Source of the DNA: Rhodospirillaceae bacterium
GTDB taxonomy: Bacteria; Pseudomonadota; Alphaproteobacteria; Azospirillales; Azospirillaceae
Reading direction: 5' to 3'
DNA: 35,296 nt
NCBI GenBank assembly: GCA_029267445.1
Contig: JAJUIU010000042.1
Span: 1-35,296, forward strand
Shown here one piece after another: positions 15,032 to 25,329 of this stretch. The translations under genes and the position numbers were made by a program. The notes under the pieces are model-generated. The model saw only the letters and a program-made list of their open reading frames with translations, was not told the DNA's origin and searched no databases. Every line of letters begins with the position of its first letter. Position 1 is the first letter of the stretch.

Positions 15032-16321
15032 ATGAACGCCCGCGATTATCTGAAGATGCTGGCGGGGGTCGCCGTCCTGGCGCTTCCCGCCGCCGCCGCG
15101 CTGAGCACGCTTCCGCCCGCCGTCACTCTGCCGGGGCAGGAGCGGACGGCGGCACCCATCCGCGTCCAGCCGCTCGCCACCCGCAAGGTCTGCCAGCTGG
15201 TCGGCGAGACGGACCGGGAGACGGGGCTCCATACCGTCAACATGACGGAGAGCCGCTACGGCTTCTGGGGCACCGACCTCGGCGCCTCGTTCGAGCATGA
15301 CGGCCGGCTCTACTTCCTGTTCGGGGACACCCATCCCCGGCCGGGCGTCTGGCGGCCGCGCGACGCCGACCTGATCGCCCACACCACCGACCGCGATCCG
15401 GAAGGCTGCCTGCGCCTGACCGTGCCCCGGGCGGAGGACGGCGCCTACGCCCCGCTCTCCATCCCCGGCGTCGCCTCCGGTCCGTTCGAGGTGCCGACCA
15501 CGGGGTTCAGCGCCAACGGGCGCATGTACGTGGTCGTCACCACCGACCACGGCCTCCACCACCGCGTGATGGGGCGCTCGGTGATGGCGGTGTCGGAGGA
15601 TGACGGCGCCACGTTCCGGCAGGTCGGGACCCTGTCCACCGACCGCTTCATCAATGTCGCCGCCGCGACCATCGGAGAGGTCGAGGTGCCGGGCCTGCCG
15701 ACACCGCCGGGCGGCGCCGTCCTGTTCTTCGGCACCGGCCATTACCGGGCGAGCCCGCCCTTCCTGGCCGTGACGCCGGCGGGCCTCGTGGAGGATCCGA
15801 CCGCCCGCCGCTACTTCGCCGGCATGGTGGACGGTCTGCCGCGCTGGAGCACGGCGGAGCACGAGGCCGTACCCCTGTTCGACCAGCCCTGCATGGGGGA
15901 GGTCTCCGCCGCTTGGGACCGGCAGCTCGGCAAGTGGATCATGCTCTACAACTGCTTGGGCCCGATGCACCGCTCCCAGATCCTGATGCGGACGGCCGAT
16001 CTGCCCTGGGGGCCGTGGTCGGAGCCGCTGATCGTCTTCGACCCGCCGGTCGACGGCGACTGCCGCTTCATCCATCCCTGGGGGCCGCCCGCACCCGGGC
16101 GTCCCTGCGCGGCCGTCACGGACCCGTTCCGTCCGCACATCGCCGGCGACGCCTATGGCCCCTATCTGATCCCGTCCTTCACGAGGCCGACCGGGGATGG
16201 CGGTGCCGACATCTACTTCACGCTGTCCACCTGGAACCCCTACACGGTCGTCCTCATGCGGGCGACACTCCTGCGCGACGAAGGCCCGGAGGTGCGGCCG
16301 GTCTCGGCGGGCGCGTCCTGA
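15032..16321 (+). CDS. Exported DUF4185-family beta-propeller protein, possible endo-D-arabinanase (GH183)
   Basis: 429 residues from the ATG at 15032, with an N-terminal hydrophobic signal (MLAGVAVLALPAAAALS). The core contains GFWGTDLGASFEHDGRLYFL followed by FGDTHPRPG (residues 78-105), the signature start of DUF4185 five-bladed propeller domains, then repeated blade motifs such as GRMYVVVTTDH, GGAVLFFGTGHYR, GKWIMLYNCLG and DIYFTLSTW. DUF4185 includes characterised endo-D-arabinofuranases (CAZy GH183); other members are uncharacterised, so activity here is inferred. It follows the GT87 gene on the same strand after a 141-base gap and faces the UPF0104 gene convergently (21 bases between stops). 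Confidence 0.72.
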   Translation: MNARDYLKMLAGVAVLALPAAAALSTLPPAVTLPGQERTAAPIRVQPLATRKVCQLVGETDRETGLHTVNMTESRYGFWGTDLGASFEHDGRLYFLFGDTHPRPGVWRPRDADLIAHTTDRDPEGCLRLTVPRAEDGAYAPLSIPGVASGPFEVPTTGFSANGRMYVVVTTDHGLHHRVMGRSVMAVSEDDGATFRQVGTLSTDRFINVAAATIGEVEVPGLPTPPGGAVLFFGTGHYRASPPFLAVTPAGLVEDPTARRYFAGMVDGLPRWSTAEHEAVPLFDQPCMGEVSAAWDRQLGKWIMLYNCLGPMHRSQILMRTADLPWGPWSEPLIVFDPPVDGDCRFIHPWGPPAPGRPCAAVTDPFRPHIAGDAYGPYLIPSFTRPTGDGGADIYFTLSTWNPYTVVLMRATLLRDEGPEVRPVSAGAS

Positions 16322-16342
16322 CGGACGCCTCTCGGGCGGCGC

Positions 16343-17380
16343 CTACAGCGCCGCTTCGCCCGCCGGTTTCGGCCGGGGTTCGCCGCCGTCGGGCCGGATC
16401 AGGCGCATGGCCAGCGGCAGCACCGCGAACCCCAGCGCCACCGCGAACCACAGCGTGGTGATGCGGATCACGGCCGTGGCGCCGATGGCGATGTCCGGGC
16501 TGACGCCCAGGGCGATCAGCAGACCGACCATCGACACCTCCGTCCCGCCGAGCCCGCCCGGCAGCATGGCGATGGCGCCGACCAGCATGGCGAAGCAGAA
16601 GACGAAAACCGCCTGCAGCAGCCCGACATCCGCACCCATCGCGTCCAGCAGCACCCACAGCGCCAGCGCCTCCGCCCCCCAGCCGACGAGCCCCAGGCCG
16701 AGCCCGGCGAGATAGAGGCCGGGGGATCCCAGGCGGCCGGTGTGGATCAGCATGCGTCGGACGGACCCGAACAGGCGCGGCGCCCGGCCGACCATGCGGT
16801 AGGCCGTGTTCACCATCGGCACGCTCCAGCCCGGCATCAGCAGCACGGCTGACGCCGCCGCCACGATGGCGACCAGTGCCGCCACCGTCCAGCCATGACC
16901 GGCGAAGACGCCGCCCAGCCCCGCGAGGGTCAGCAGCAGCGCCGCCGCCGCGTCGCTCAGCCGGTCGGCGATCATCAGCCCGGCCGTCCGCTCGTAGGGC
17001 AGGTCGTGACCGCGCCGCATGAACCAAAGGCGCACCGCCTCGCCCAGCTTGCCGGGCGTCGTGGACATGGCGAAGCCGGCCAGGAAGTAGACGCTGTTGC
17101 GCCCGCCCGGCACCGGAAGCTCGGTCGCGCGGGTGAACATCAGCCAGCGGGCGATCCGCACGCCGTAGTTCAGCAGCGACAGCGCCAGCAGCGTCAGCAC
17201 GAGCACGGCATCGATGCGCTTCAGGTGCTGGAAGGCGTCGCCCCCGCCGACGACGAAGCCGGCGCCCACGGCGACCGCCGCGAAGGTGACGGCGCCGATC
17301 ACCGCCCAGCGTTCGATCCGTCCGAAGCTGAAGGGCGCGTCGGCGAACCGCCGGCCCTCCCGGTCGCGGGGGGCCCTCAT
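16343..17380 (-). CDS. UPF0104 / lysylphosphatidylglycerol-synthase-like flippase domain protein
   Basis: 345 residues with about eight membrane helices. Typical segments are NYGVRIARWLMFTRATE, STTPGKLGEAVRLWFMRR, MIADRLSDAAAALLLTLAG and MLPGGLGGTEVSMVGLLIAL, all diagnostic of the LPG_synthase_TM family. The soluble aminoacyltransferase domain of MprF is absent, so this is the stand-alone membrane version, often found in glycan or lipid-modification loci and suspected of flipping lipid-linked substrates. The ATG overlaps the stop of the HAD-UbiA gene (17377-17380). Co-expression with a polyprenyl-phosphate sugar enzyme fits a role in moving a polyprenyl-linked sugar across the membrane, but this is inference. 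Confidence 0.8.
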   Translation of the reverse strand: MRAPRDREGRRFADAPFSFGRIERWAVIGAVTFAAVAVGAGFVVGGGDAFQHLKRIDAVLVLTLLALSLLNYGVRIARWLMFTRATELPVPGGRNSVYFLAGFAMSTTPGKLGEAVRLWFMRRGHDLPYERTAGLMIADRLSDAAAALLLTLAGLGGVFAGHGWTVAALVAIVAAASAVLLMPGWSVPMVNTAYRMVGRAPRLFGSVRRMLIHTGRLGSPGLYLAGLGLGLVGWGAEALALWVLLDAMGADVGLLQAVFVFCFAMLVGAIAMLPGGLGGTEVSMVGLLIALGVSPDIAIGATAVIRITTLWFAVALGFAVLPLAMRLIRPDGGEPRPKPAGEAAL

Positions 17381-18873
17381 GACAGCGCCGCCGGCCAGCG
17401 GACCTGGGACGCGGCGACAAGCATCAGGCTCGCCACCCCCAGCAGGCGCGACGTCCGGTCCTTGACGGCGTGGAGCACGGGATCGTCGTCCATCTCCCCG
17501 CGCAGGGCCAGCAGCCACGCCGTGCTCAGCCAGTAGCCGAGGATGCCGCAGATCAGCCACAGCGCCTGCGGCGTGGGATAGGCGTGGGCGGGGGAGTAGG
17601 GCTCCACGAGATAGAGGAAGAAGACCAGCACGGAGCAGAAGCCGCTTCCGGCACCCATGGCCATCAGCCAGGGTTCGTCCCCGGCCCTGTAGCCGCGCCC
17701 GGGCGTGGCCTGCCGCCCGCTGCGCGTCAGCGCGCCGCATTCGGTGTAGCGCTTCATCGCCGCGAGGCTCAGGAAGAAGAACATCGAGAAGGTCAGCAGC
17801 CAGGGCGAGGGAACCGCCCCGATCGCCGCGATGCCCGCCAGCAGCCGCACCGTGAACAGGAACGCCAGCACGAACAGGTCCAGGATCGGCACCCGCTTCA
17901 GCCGGAACGAGTAGGCCAGCGTGACCACGACATAGAGCAGCGTGACCACCGCGAAGGCGGGCGGCATCGCCAGCAGCAGCGCGCCCACGGCCACGGCCAG
18001 GACCGGGATCGCCGCCAGCCCCTCCGCCAGCGGCAGCGCGCCGGAGGCGAAGGGCCGGTTGCGCTTGCTGCGGTGCTGGCGGTCGGCGGCGAGGTCGATC
18101 AGGTCGTTCAGCAGGTACGTGGCCGACGCGACCAGTCCGAAGATCAGGAACCCCAGCGCCGCCAGCCCGACCGCCCGCGGATCCGACGCCAGGCCCGACA
18201 GCAGCAGCGGCACGAACAGAAGCGCGTTCTTCGCCCATTGGTGCAGCCTGAGGGCCTTGGCCCAGGTCCGCGGCGAGGCGGGCTCCGACGCGAAGCGCTC
18301 GTGCACCACCACGTCCGCCGGCAGCCGGGCCGCCAGCCGCGTGCCCCGGCCGACCAGGACGGCCGAGCGGCAGTGTCGCCAGACATGCATGTCCACCGGC
18401 GCGTCCCCGCAATAGGTGAAGTCCGGCCCGAATCGGTCCACGATCGCCTCGATCTTCCGGTGGCCGGACAGGTTCACCCGCCCGTCGCTGCCCAGCGCCG
18501 CGTCGAACAGCCCGATATCGTCCGCGATCCTGTCCACCAGCGACTGGTCGGCGGCCGAGACGATGGCGACGGCGCGTCCCCGCATCCGCTCCGCCCTGAT
18601 CCAGTCGAGGAAGGGCCGGTTCAGCGGCAGCGTCGACACGTCGAGGTCGACCCGGCGCGCGATCTCCCGCTTCACGCCCGCCTTCCCGCCGGACAGCCAC
18701 CAGACCGGCAGGAGCAGCAGCAGCCACGGCCGCGCCCGCGCCAGCAGGGCCAGACTCTCGTAAAGCAGGTCCGTGCGCAGCAGCGTGCCGTCGAGGTCGA
18801 CGATCAGCGGCCGCGTGTTGGCCGGCTCGGCCTCCGCGGGAATGGGGGAACGCGTGGTGCTGCTTTGGGGCAT
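17377..18873 (-). CDS. HAD phosphatase-UbiA prenyltransferase fusion (DPPR synthase-like)
   Basis: 498 residues. N-terminal HAD domain: LIVDLDGTLLRTD (nucleophile D26, D28), VSAADQ (S106), a lysine near 140, and YCGDAPVD (D157, D161). C-terminal UbiA domain with about eight helices: YLLNDLIDLAADRQHRSKR (N256-D257-x2-D260-x3-D264, the polyprenyl-diphosphate/Mg site) and YSFRLKRVPILD as second motif. Fusions of this type resemble decaprenyl-phosphate 5-phosphoribose synthase (Rv3806c) joined to its phosphatase, the entry to polyprenyl-phosphate ribose and arabinose. The start at 18873 has GGGAG with a 6-base spacer. Operon with the flippase-like gene. DprE1/DprE2 epimerase genes are not in the window. 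Function is inferred; other prenyl-transfer roles remain possible. Confidence 0.75.
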   Translation of the reverse strand: MPQSSTTRSPIPAEAEPANTRPLIVDLDGTLLRTDLLYESLALLARARPWLLLLLPVWWLSGGKAGVKREIARRVDLDVSTLPLNRPFLDWIRAERMRGRAVAIVSAADQSLVDRIADDIGLFDAALGSDGRVNLSGHRKIEAIVDRFGPDFTYCGDAPVDMHVWRHCRSAVLVGRGTRLAARLPADVVVHERFASEPASPRTWAKALRLHQWAKNALLFVPLLLSGLASDPRAVGLAALGFLIFGLVASATYLLNDLIDLAADRQHRSKRNRPFASGALPLAEGLAAIPVLAVAVGALLLAMPPAFAVVTLLYVVVTLAYSFRLKRVPILDLFVLAFLFTVRLLAGIAAIGAVPSPWLLTFSMFFFLSLAAMKRYTECGALTRSGRQATPGRGYRAGDEPWLMAMGAGSGFCSVLVFFLYLVEPYSPAHAYPTPQALWLICGILGYWLSTAWLLALRGEMDDDPVLHAVKDRTSRLLGVASLMLVAASQVRWPAALS

Positions 18874-19075
18874 CTCGGACTCCCGCTTCGCCAGAGCGCT
18901 CCAACACGTGGAACCTGTCGGTATCTCCGATTGCACAAAAGGTCACAGCCCGGCGCCCTCCGCTCCACCCGCGCCGCTCGCCGCGTTGCGACATTCCCGC
19001 CCCGCCGCCGTTACCGTCCCGTTCGTCGGAAAGCCTTGCGGAAGGCTCGGTCGGACCTGAGAGAGGGACTTGCGC

Positions 19076-21256
<2,181 letters not shown>

Positions 21257-21438
21257 CGGTGGCCGTCTCCACAGGGGATCGCCGAAAGCGGTACTTCCGC
21301 AAGTGATGAAAGGATCGACCGGAAGAAATACCACCAGTTTGCCAAGTCGTGGCCGGGCAGGGTTCAGACTCCGTTAAGAAACTTCGTGCTTTCGTCTCCG
21401 CAAGCGAAGTCCAAACCGACGCCTCCCGGAGCCCCGCC

Positions 21439-21657
21439 ATGAAGCGCACCCTCAGCCGCGAACTCGAAGAAGCCGCCTTCGTCCAGGCCCGTCTGCTGGA
21501 CGGCTTCATCGCCCTGGCCAAGGAGGCCTGGGACGACGAGCGGGGCTTCGCCCGCGAAAGCATCGGCGACCTGATCGAAGCCCTGCGGGAGGAGCGGCGG
21601 AGCCTCGGCCAGTTCGCCCGGCCGCGCGTGGTGCAGCTGCCCCGCCGTGCCGCGTGA
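21439..21657 (+). CDS. Unknown 72-residue helical protein
   Basis: Begins MKRTLSRELEEAAFVQARLL and continues as two predicted amphipathic helices rich in Glu, Arg and Leu, ending in a basic tail (RPRVVQLPRRAA). No signal peptide, membrane helix or cysteine. The start has GGAG at 21428-21431 with a 7-base spacer. The 182 bases upstream, after glgX, contain the motif GAAACTT at 21378-21384, resembling an ECF-type -35 element, but no convincing -10. I do not recognise the family. It is probably a real gene because of its codon use and ribosome site. Confidence 0.55.
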   Translation: MKRTLSRELEEAAFVQARLLDGFIALAKEAWDDERGFARESIGDLIEALREERRSLGQFARPRVVQLPRRAA

Positions 21658-21697
21658 GGCCTGCGCCCGGGGCGGGCCGGTGCGGCGTGATCGCCCC

Positions 21698-21726
21698 TTG
21701 TCCCGCCCGGCGCGCGTGTCGAATAT
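21698..21726 (+). promoter_or_regulatory. Possible sigma-70-type promoter for the VOC gene
   Basis: TTGTCC at 21698-21703 and GAATAT at 21721-21726 are separated by 17 bases and lie about 50 bases before the ATG at 21778. The -35 half is fair, the -10 half poor against TATAAT, so this is a tentative call. Confidence 0.3.
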
Positions 21727-21777
21727 CCTCGTATGGCGCTTCGCCCGCATGAAGCCCGCCTGGATGAGGATTCCGCG

Positions 21778-22203
21778 ATGACCGACAGCCGTCCCCGCTT
21801 CCACCTGGCCTTCCCCGTCGACGATCTGGAGGCCGCCCGCGCCTTCTATGGCGGCCTGCTGGGCTGTCCGGAGGGGCGCAGCGCGCCGGAATGGGTCGAT
21901 TTCGATCTGTACGGCCATCAGATCGTGGCACATCTGGCGCCGGACGAGGTCGGGCACCGCAACCACAGCCCGGTGGACGGCCACGACGTGCCCGTGCGCC
22001 ATTTCGGCCTGATCCTGGGCTGGGACGCCTGGCACGCCATGGCGGAGAAGCTGAAGGCCGCCGGCGTCAGGTTCATCATCGAGCCGGGCATCCGCTTCCA
22101 GGGCCAGGTCGGCGAGCAGGCCACCATGTTCCTGCTGGACCCCAGCGGCAACGCGCTGGAGTTCAAGGCCTTCAAGGACGACGGCATGATCTTCGCCCGC
22201 TGA
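21778..22203 (+). CDS. VOC (glyoxalase/bleomycin-resistance/dioxygenase) family protein
   Basis: 141 residues, a single vicinal-oxygen-chelate unit with two beta-alpha-beta-beta-beta modules. Module one opens [20 protein letters not shown] and module two contains VRHFGLIL, then [15 protein letters not shown]. Likely metal ligands are H9, H75 and E128, so it should be a metal-dependent enzyme rather than an antibiotic-binding relative. The substrate cannot be told; small VOC proteins of this type are often annotated only as glyoxalase-like. The ATG has GAGGA at 21766-21770 with a 7-base spacer, chosen over the in-frame ATG at 21733. Stands alone between two unrelated genes. Confidence 0.85.
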   Translation: MTDSRPRFHLAFPVDDLEAARAFYGGLLGCPEGRSAPEWVDFDLYGHQIVAHLAPDEVGHRNHSPVDGHDVPVRHFGLILGWDAWHAMAEKLKAAGVRFIIEPGIRFQGQVGEQATMFLLDPSGNALEFKAFKDDGMIFAR

Positions 22204-22220
22204 GGGCGGGCCGCCCCTTC

Positions 22221-22242
22221 CGGGCCCCTTTACCGGGGCCCG
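22221..22242 (+). terminator. GC-rich hairpin after the VOC gene
   Basis: CGGGCCCC at 22221-22228 pairs with GGGGCCCG at 22235-22242 across the loop TTTACC, 18 bases after the VOC stop. No T-run follows, so termination is likely only partial or Rho-assisted. Confidence 0.4.
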
Positions 22243-22297
22243 CGCGCGGGTCCACACTCCCCGGAAAGCAACCGACCGCCCGGGGGAGGGGTGTGCC

Positions 22298-23071
22298 ATG
22301 CACAGCGAACTGAAGGCCGTGCCCAGCGTCCGTGACCAGGTGTCCGAGGCGGAGTGGCAGGTCCGCGTCGACCTTGCCGCCTGCTACCGTCTGGTCGCGC
22401 GGCACGGCTGGGACGACCTGATCTACACCCACATCTCCGCCCGCGTGCCGGGGGAGGAGGGGCATTTCCTCATCAACCCCTTCGGCCTGCATTTCTGGGA
22501 GATCACGGCCTCCTCCCTCGTCAAGATCGACCATGCCGGCAACAAGGTGATGGACAGCCCGCACCCGGTGAACCCGGCGGGCTTCGTCGTCCATTTCGCC
22601 GTGCACAAGGCGCGGGCCGACGCCGCCTGCGTCATGCATCTGCACACGCCGGCCGGGGTGGGGGTGGCCACCCAGAAGCACGGGCTGCTGCCCATCACCC
22701 AGAACGCTCTGCTGTTCCACGAGAACATCGCCTACCACGATTACGAGGGGCTGGCCGTGGCCGAGGGGGAGATCGACCGGCTGGGCGCCGACCTCGGCGA
22801 CAAGCCGGCGATGATCCTGCGCAACCACGGCACCCTGACCGTCGGCCGCACCGTGTCCCAGGCCTTCGTGCTGGCCTTCTTCCTGGAGCGCGCCTGCCAG
22901 ATGCAGGTGGCGGCGCTGTCGGCCGGCAAGGACGGCATCGTCGTGCCGCCGCCGGAGATCCAGGCCGCCGTCCGCCAGCAGGCCGCCATGGCCTTCAAGG
23001 CGGCCGGGACCATGGAATGGGCGGGCCTCATCCGCCGGCTCGACCGCGAGGATCCGACCTACAAGCAGTGA
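22298..23071 (+). CDS. Class II aldolase/adducin-family protein
   Basis: 257 residues, about the usual length. The fold is recognisable from YRLVARHGWDDLIYTHISAR, NPFGLHFWEITASSLVKID and the zinc site VMHLHTPAG (H114 and H116), with a third histidine in LRNHGTL (H177). The family includes fuculose- and ribulose-phosphate aldolases as well as eukaryotic adducin-like members; sequences with YTHISAR and NPFG are usually annotated only as class II aldolase/adducin, so the substrate is unknown. The start has a strong purine-rich site (GGGGGAGGGG) upstream. It precedes gmhA by 58 bases on the same strand and may share a transcript. Confidence 0.87.
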   Translation: MHSELKAVPSVRDQVSEAEWQVRVDLAACYRLVARHGWDDLIYTHISARVPGEEGHFLINPFGLHFWEITASSLVKIDHAGNKVMDSPHPVNPAGFVVHFAVHKARADAACVMHLHTPAGVGVATQKHGLLPITQNALLFHENIAYHDYEGLAVAEGEIDRLGADLGDKPAMILRNHGTLTVGRTVSQAFVLAFFLERACQMQVAALSAGKDGIVVPPPEIQAAVRQQAAMAFKAAGTMEWAGLIRRLDREDPTYKQ

Positions 23072-23129
23072 CCCGGGGGCCCGGTTGCCTTATGGTGCGG
23101 CCGTGTCCCGTCCAGAGAGTTCCCCGTCC

Positions 23130-23705
23130 ATGTCCAGCAGTCCCGTCGATCAGGTCCGCGGCGCCTTCCTCGAATCCGCGGAGAATTTCCGCGCGCTCGC
23201 CGCCATGGCCGACCAGGTGGCCCTGGCGGGCGACCATATCGTCCGGTCGCTGCGGGCGGGCGGCAAGGTCATGTTCTGCGGCAACGGCGGTTCGGCGGCC
23301 GACGCCCAGCATCTGGCGGCGGAGTTCGTCGGCCGCTTCCTGGTCGAGCGCCGTCCGCTGGCCGGCCTCGCGCTGACCACCGACAGTTCGGCGCTGACCG
23401 CCATCGGCAACGATTACGGCTTCGACCATGTCTTCTCCCGGCAGGTGCGGGGGCTGGGCCGGGCGGGGGACGTGCTGGTGGCCATCTCCACCAGCGGCAA
23501 CAGCCGGAACGTCGTCGCCGCGATCGAGGCGGCGCGGGAGATGGGCGTGGTGGTGATCGGCCTCACCGGGCAGGGCGGGGGGCGCATGGCGGAGCTTTGC
23601 GACGTCTGCGTCCGCGTGCCCTCGGCGCACACCCCGCGCGTCCAGGAGATGCACATCGCTGTCGGCCACATGCTCTGCGAACTGGCAGAGGCGGCGGCGG
23701 GGTAG
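23130..23705 (+). CDS. gmhA: Phosphoheptose (sedoheptulose-7-phosphate) isomerase GmhA
   Basis: 191 residues, a single SIS domain of the GmhA type. Diagnostic segments are MFCGNGGSAADAQHLAAEFV, TDSSALTAIGNDYGFDHVF, AISTSGNSRNV and the C-terminal VQEMHIAVGHMLCELAE, which hold the active-site glutamate and histidine residues. It converts sedoheptulose 7-phosphate to D-glycero-D-manno-heptose 7-phosphate, the first step to ADP-heptose for LPS core. The ATG at 23130 follows AGAGAG at 23114-23119. No other heptose gene is near, so the rest of the pathway is elsewhere. DnaA-initiator-associating DiaA-like SIS proteins are the only close alternative. Confidence 0.9.
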   Translation: MSSSPVDQVRGAFLESAENFRALAAMADQVALAGDHIVRSLRAGGKVMFCGNGGSAADAQHLAAEFVGRFLVERRPLAGLALTTDSSALTAIGNDYGFDHVFSRQVRGLGRAGDVLVAISTSGNSRNVVAAIEAAREMGVVVIGLTGQGGGRMAELCDVCVRVPSAHTPRVQEMHIAVGHMLCELAEAAAG

Positions 23706-23711
23706 GGCCCG

Positions 23712-24149
23712 TCAGTCCAAGTCGGGATCGCCGTAGGGGAAGCGCGGGCCTGTCCCGTCGGAGCTGAAGCGCCAGACGGTCCGCTCGGCCACGGCCACCT
23801 CGCCGCGCGCCATGGCGTCCATGATCTCCGCCGCCAGCACGGCCAGGAACCGTTCCGCCCAGGGTTTCATGGCCGCACCCGCGTCCGTCAGATAGTCCGG
23901 GCCATAGATCGTGGCGGCGATCCCCTCCGCGTTGGCGCGGACGAAGCCGGTGGCGATCCCGGCCAGCGCCTGAGCGTCCAGCACCGGCTCGATGGCGGGG
24001 GCCGCCGCCGCCAGCACCGGGTACAGCAGGTGGCGCCTGTCCTCCAGATCGGGGCGGAGCTGCAGCCGGTCCGCCAGCTTGCGCAGATAGGCCGCCCGCT
24101 CGGGCGGGAGCCCGCGGAAGGCGGCGTCGAGGATCGCGCGATGGTCCAT
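23712..24149 (-). CDS. Unknown 145-residue cytoplasmic protein
   Basis: An alanine-rich, mostly helical protein with no signal peptide. Recognisable parts include ERAAYLRKLADRLQLRPDL, ATGFVRANAEGIAATIYGPD and VWRFSSDGTGPRFPYGDPDL. I do not recognise a family. The ATG at 24149 has no clear ribosome site; ATG 24188 is in frame and preceded by GGAGAG but too close, so the start is uncertain. It converges on gmhA (6 bases between stops) and is divergent from the reductase gene at 24248. Confidence 0.6.
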   Translation of the reverse strand: MDHRAILDAAFRGLPPERAAYLRKLADRLQLRPDLEDRRHLLYPVLAAAAPAIEPVLDAQALAGIATGFVRANAEGIAATIYGPDYLTDAGAAMKPWAERFLAVLAAEIMDAMARGEVAVAERTVWRFSSDGTGPRFPYGDPDLD

Positions 24150-24247
24150 TCGGCCGGGCCACACATGGTTATGCCGAAGTCCTAGCATCTCTCCGGCGGA
24201 GTTGAGACATTCTTAAGCCTGGAAACGGAACCGGACACGAGGATTCC

Positions 24248-25246
24248 ATGGCGAACCGGCAGGTCATCTACGCCCGCAGGCCCGAGGGCGTCCCGGTCGA
24301 GGCGGATTTCGAGCTGCGCGATTCCCAGGTGCCGACGGCTGGTCCGGGTCTGCTGCATGTCCGCAACCTCTGGCTCTCGCTCGCCCCCTACCAGCGGCTC
24401 GCCATGGCCGGCCGCTATCCCTTCACGCCGGGTTTCGGCGTCGGCCATGTGATGCCGGGGGAGACGGTGTCGCGGGTCGTCGCCTCCGGCGATCCCGGCT
24501 TCGCGCCCGGCGAGCTCGTGCTCTGCAGGGGCGGCTGGCAGACGGAGGCGGCGGTTCCGGCGACCGACGCCGAGACGCTTCCCGCTGGTGGCCCGGACCC
24601 GCGGCTCTGGCTGGGCGCCCTCGGCATCAACGGGCTCACCGCCTTCGCCGGGCTGATCGACACCGGCCGGCCCCGACCGGGCGACACGGTCGTGGTCTCC
24701 GCCGCCGCCGGTTCGGTCGGCGGTCTCGTCGGCCAGATCGCCCGCATCGCCGGCTGCCGTGCCGTCGGCATCGCGGGCGGGCCGGAGAAGTGCCGTCTCG
24801 CCACCGGCACCTTTGGCTTCGACGCCTGCGTCGACTACAAGGCCGAGGGCTGGACCGAGGCCCTGAAGGCCGCCTGCCCGGACGGCATCGACGTCTATTT
24901 CGACAATGTCGGCGGGTCGGTGCTGGACGCGGCGATCCCGCTGCTCGCCATCGGCGGGCGGATCGTGCTCTGCGGCTCGGCCTCCCAGTACAACGCCGCG
25001 ACCCCGTACCCGTCGCCGCCGCTCGGCCTCTTCGTCGGCCGCCGGGCGGAGGTGCGGGGCTTCGTCGTCTACGACCACATGGCCCGCCGGGACGACATCC
25101 GGCGGCGCCTGTCGCGCTGGCTCGCGGACGGGCGGCTGCGGAACCTGGAGGACGTGGCGGAGGGTCTGGACGCCGCCCCCGGGCAGTTCTGCCGCCTGAT
25201 GCGGGGGGAGACTATGGGGAAAGTACTCGTCCGTCTGGACAGCTGA
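24248..25246 (+). CDS. Zinc-independent NADP-dependent oxidoreductase (medium-chain, CurA/LTB4DH-like)
   Basis: 332 residues. N-terminal GroES-like part with LWLSLAPYQRLAM and the Rossmann part with VVVSAAAGSVGGLVGQIARI, CRAVGIAGGPEKC and FDACVDYKAEGW, then YFDNVGGSVLDAAIPLL and GRIVLCGSASQYN. This is the pattern of the zinc-free leukotriene-B4-12-hydroxydehydrogenase/curcumin reductase group, which reduces alpha,beta-unsaturated ketones with NADPH. The physiological substrate is unknown. The start at 24248 has CGAGGA upstream at about 7 bases. It is divergent from the unknown gene at 23712-24149 and is not in an obvious operon. Confidence 0.87.
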   Translation: MANRQVIYARRPEGVPVEADFELRDSQVPTAGPGLLHVRNLWLSLAPYQRLAMAGRYPFTPGFGVGHVMPGETVSRVVASGDPGFAPGELVLCRGGWQTEAAVPATDAETLPAGGPDPRLWLGALGINGLTAFAGLIDTGRPRPGDTVVVSAAAGSVGGLVGQIARIAGCRAVGIAGGPEKCRLATGTFGFDACVDYKAEGWTEALKAACPDGIDVYFDNVGGSVLDAAIPLLAIGGRIVLCGSASQYNAATPYPSPPLGLFVGRRAEVRGFVVYDHMARRDDIRRRLSRWLADGRLRNLEDVAEGLDAAPGQFCRLMRGETMGKVLVRLDS

Positions 25247-25329
25247 TCCGGCACTGCGCACCGGGGGACAGCGGCCGCCGGCTGTGCTAGCCTCGGTTGC
25301 GTCGTGAACTGGATGGGCGATCCTTGGGC

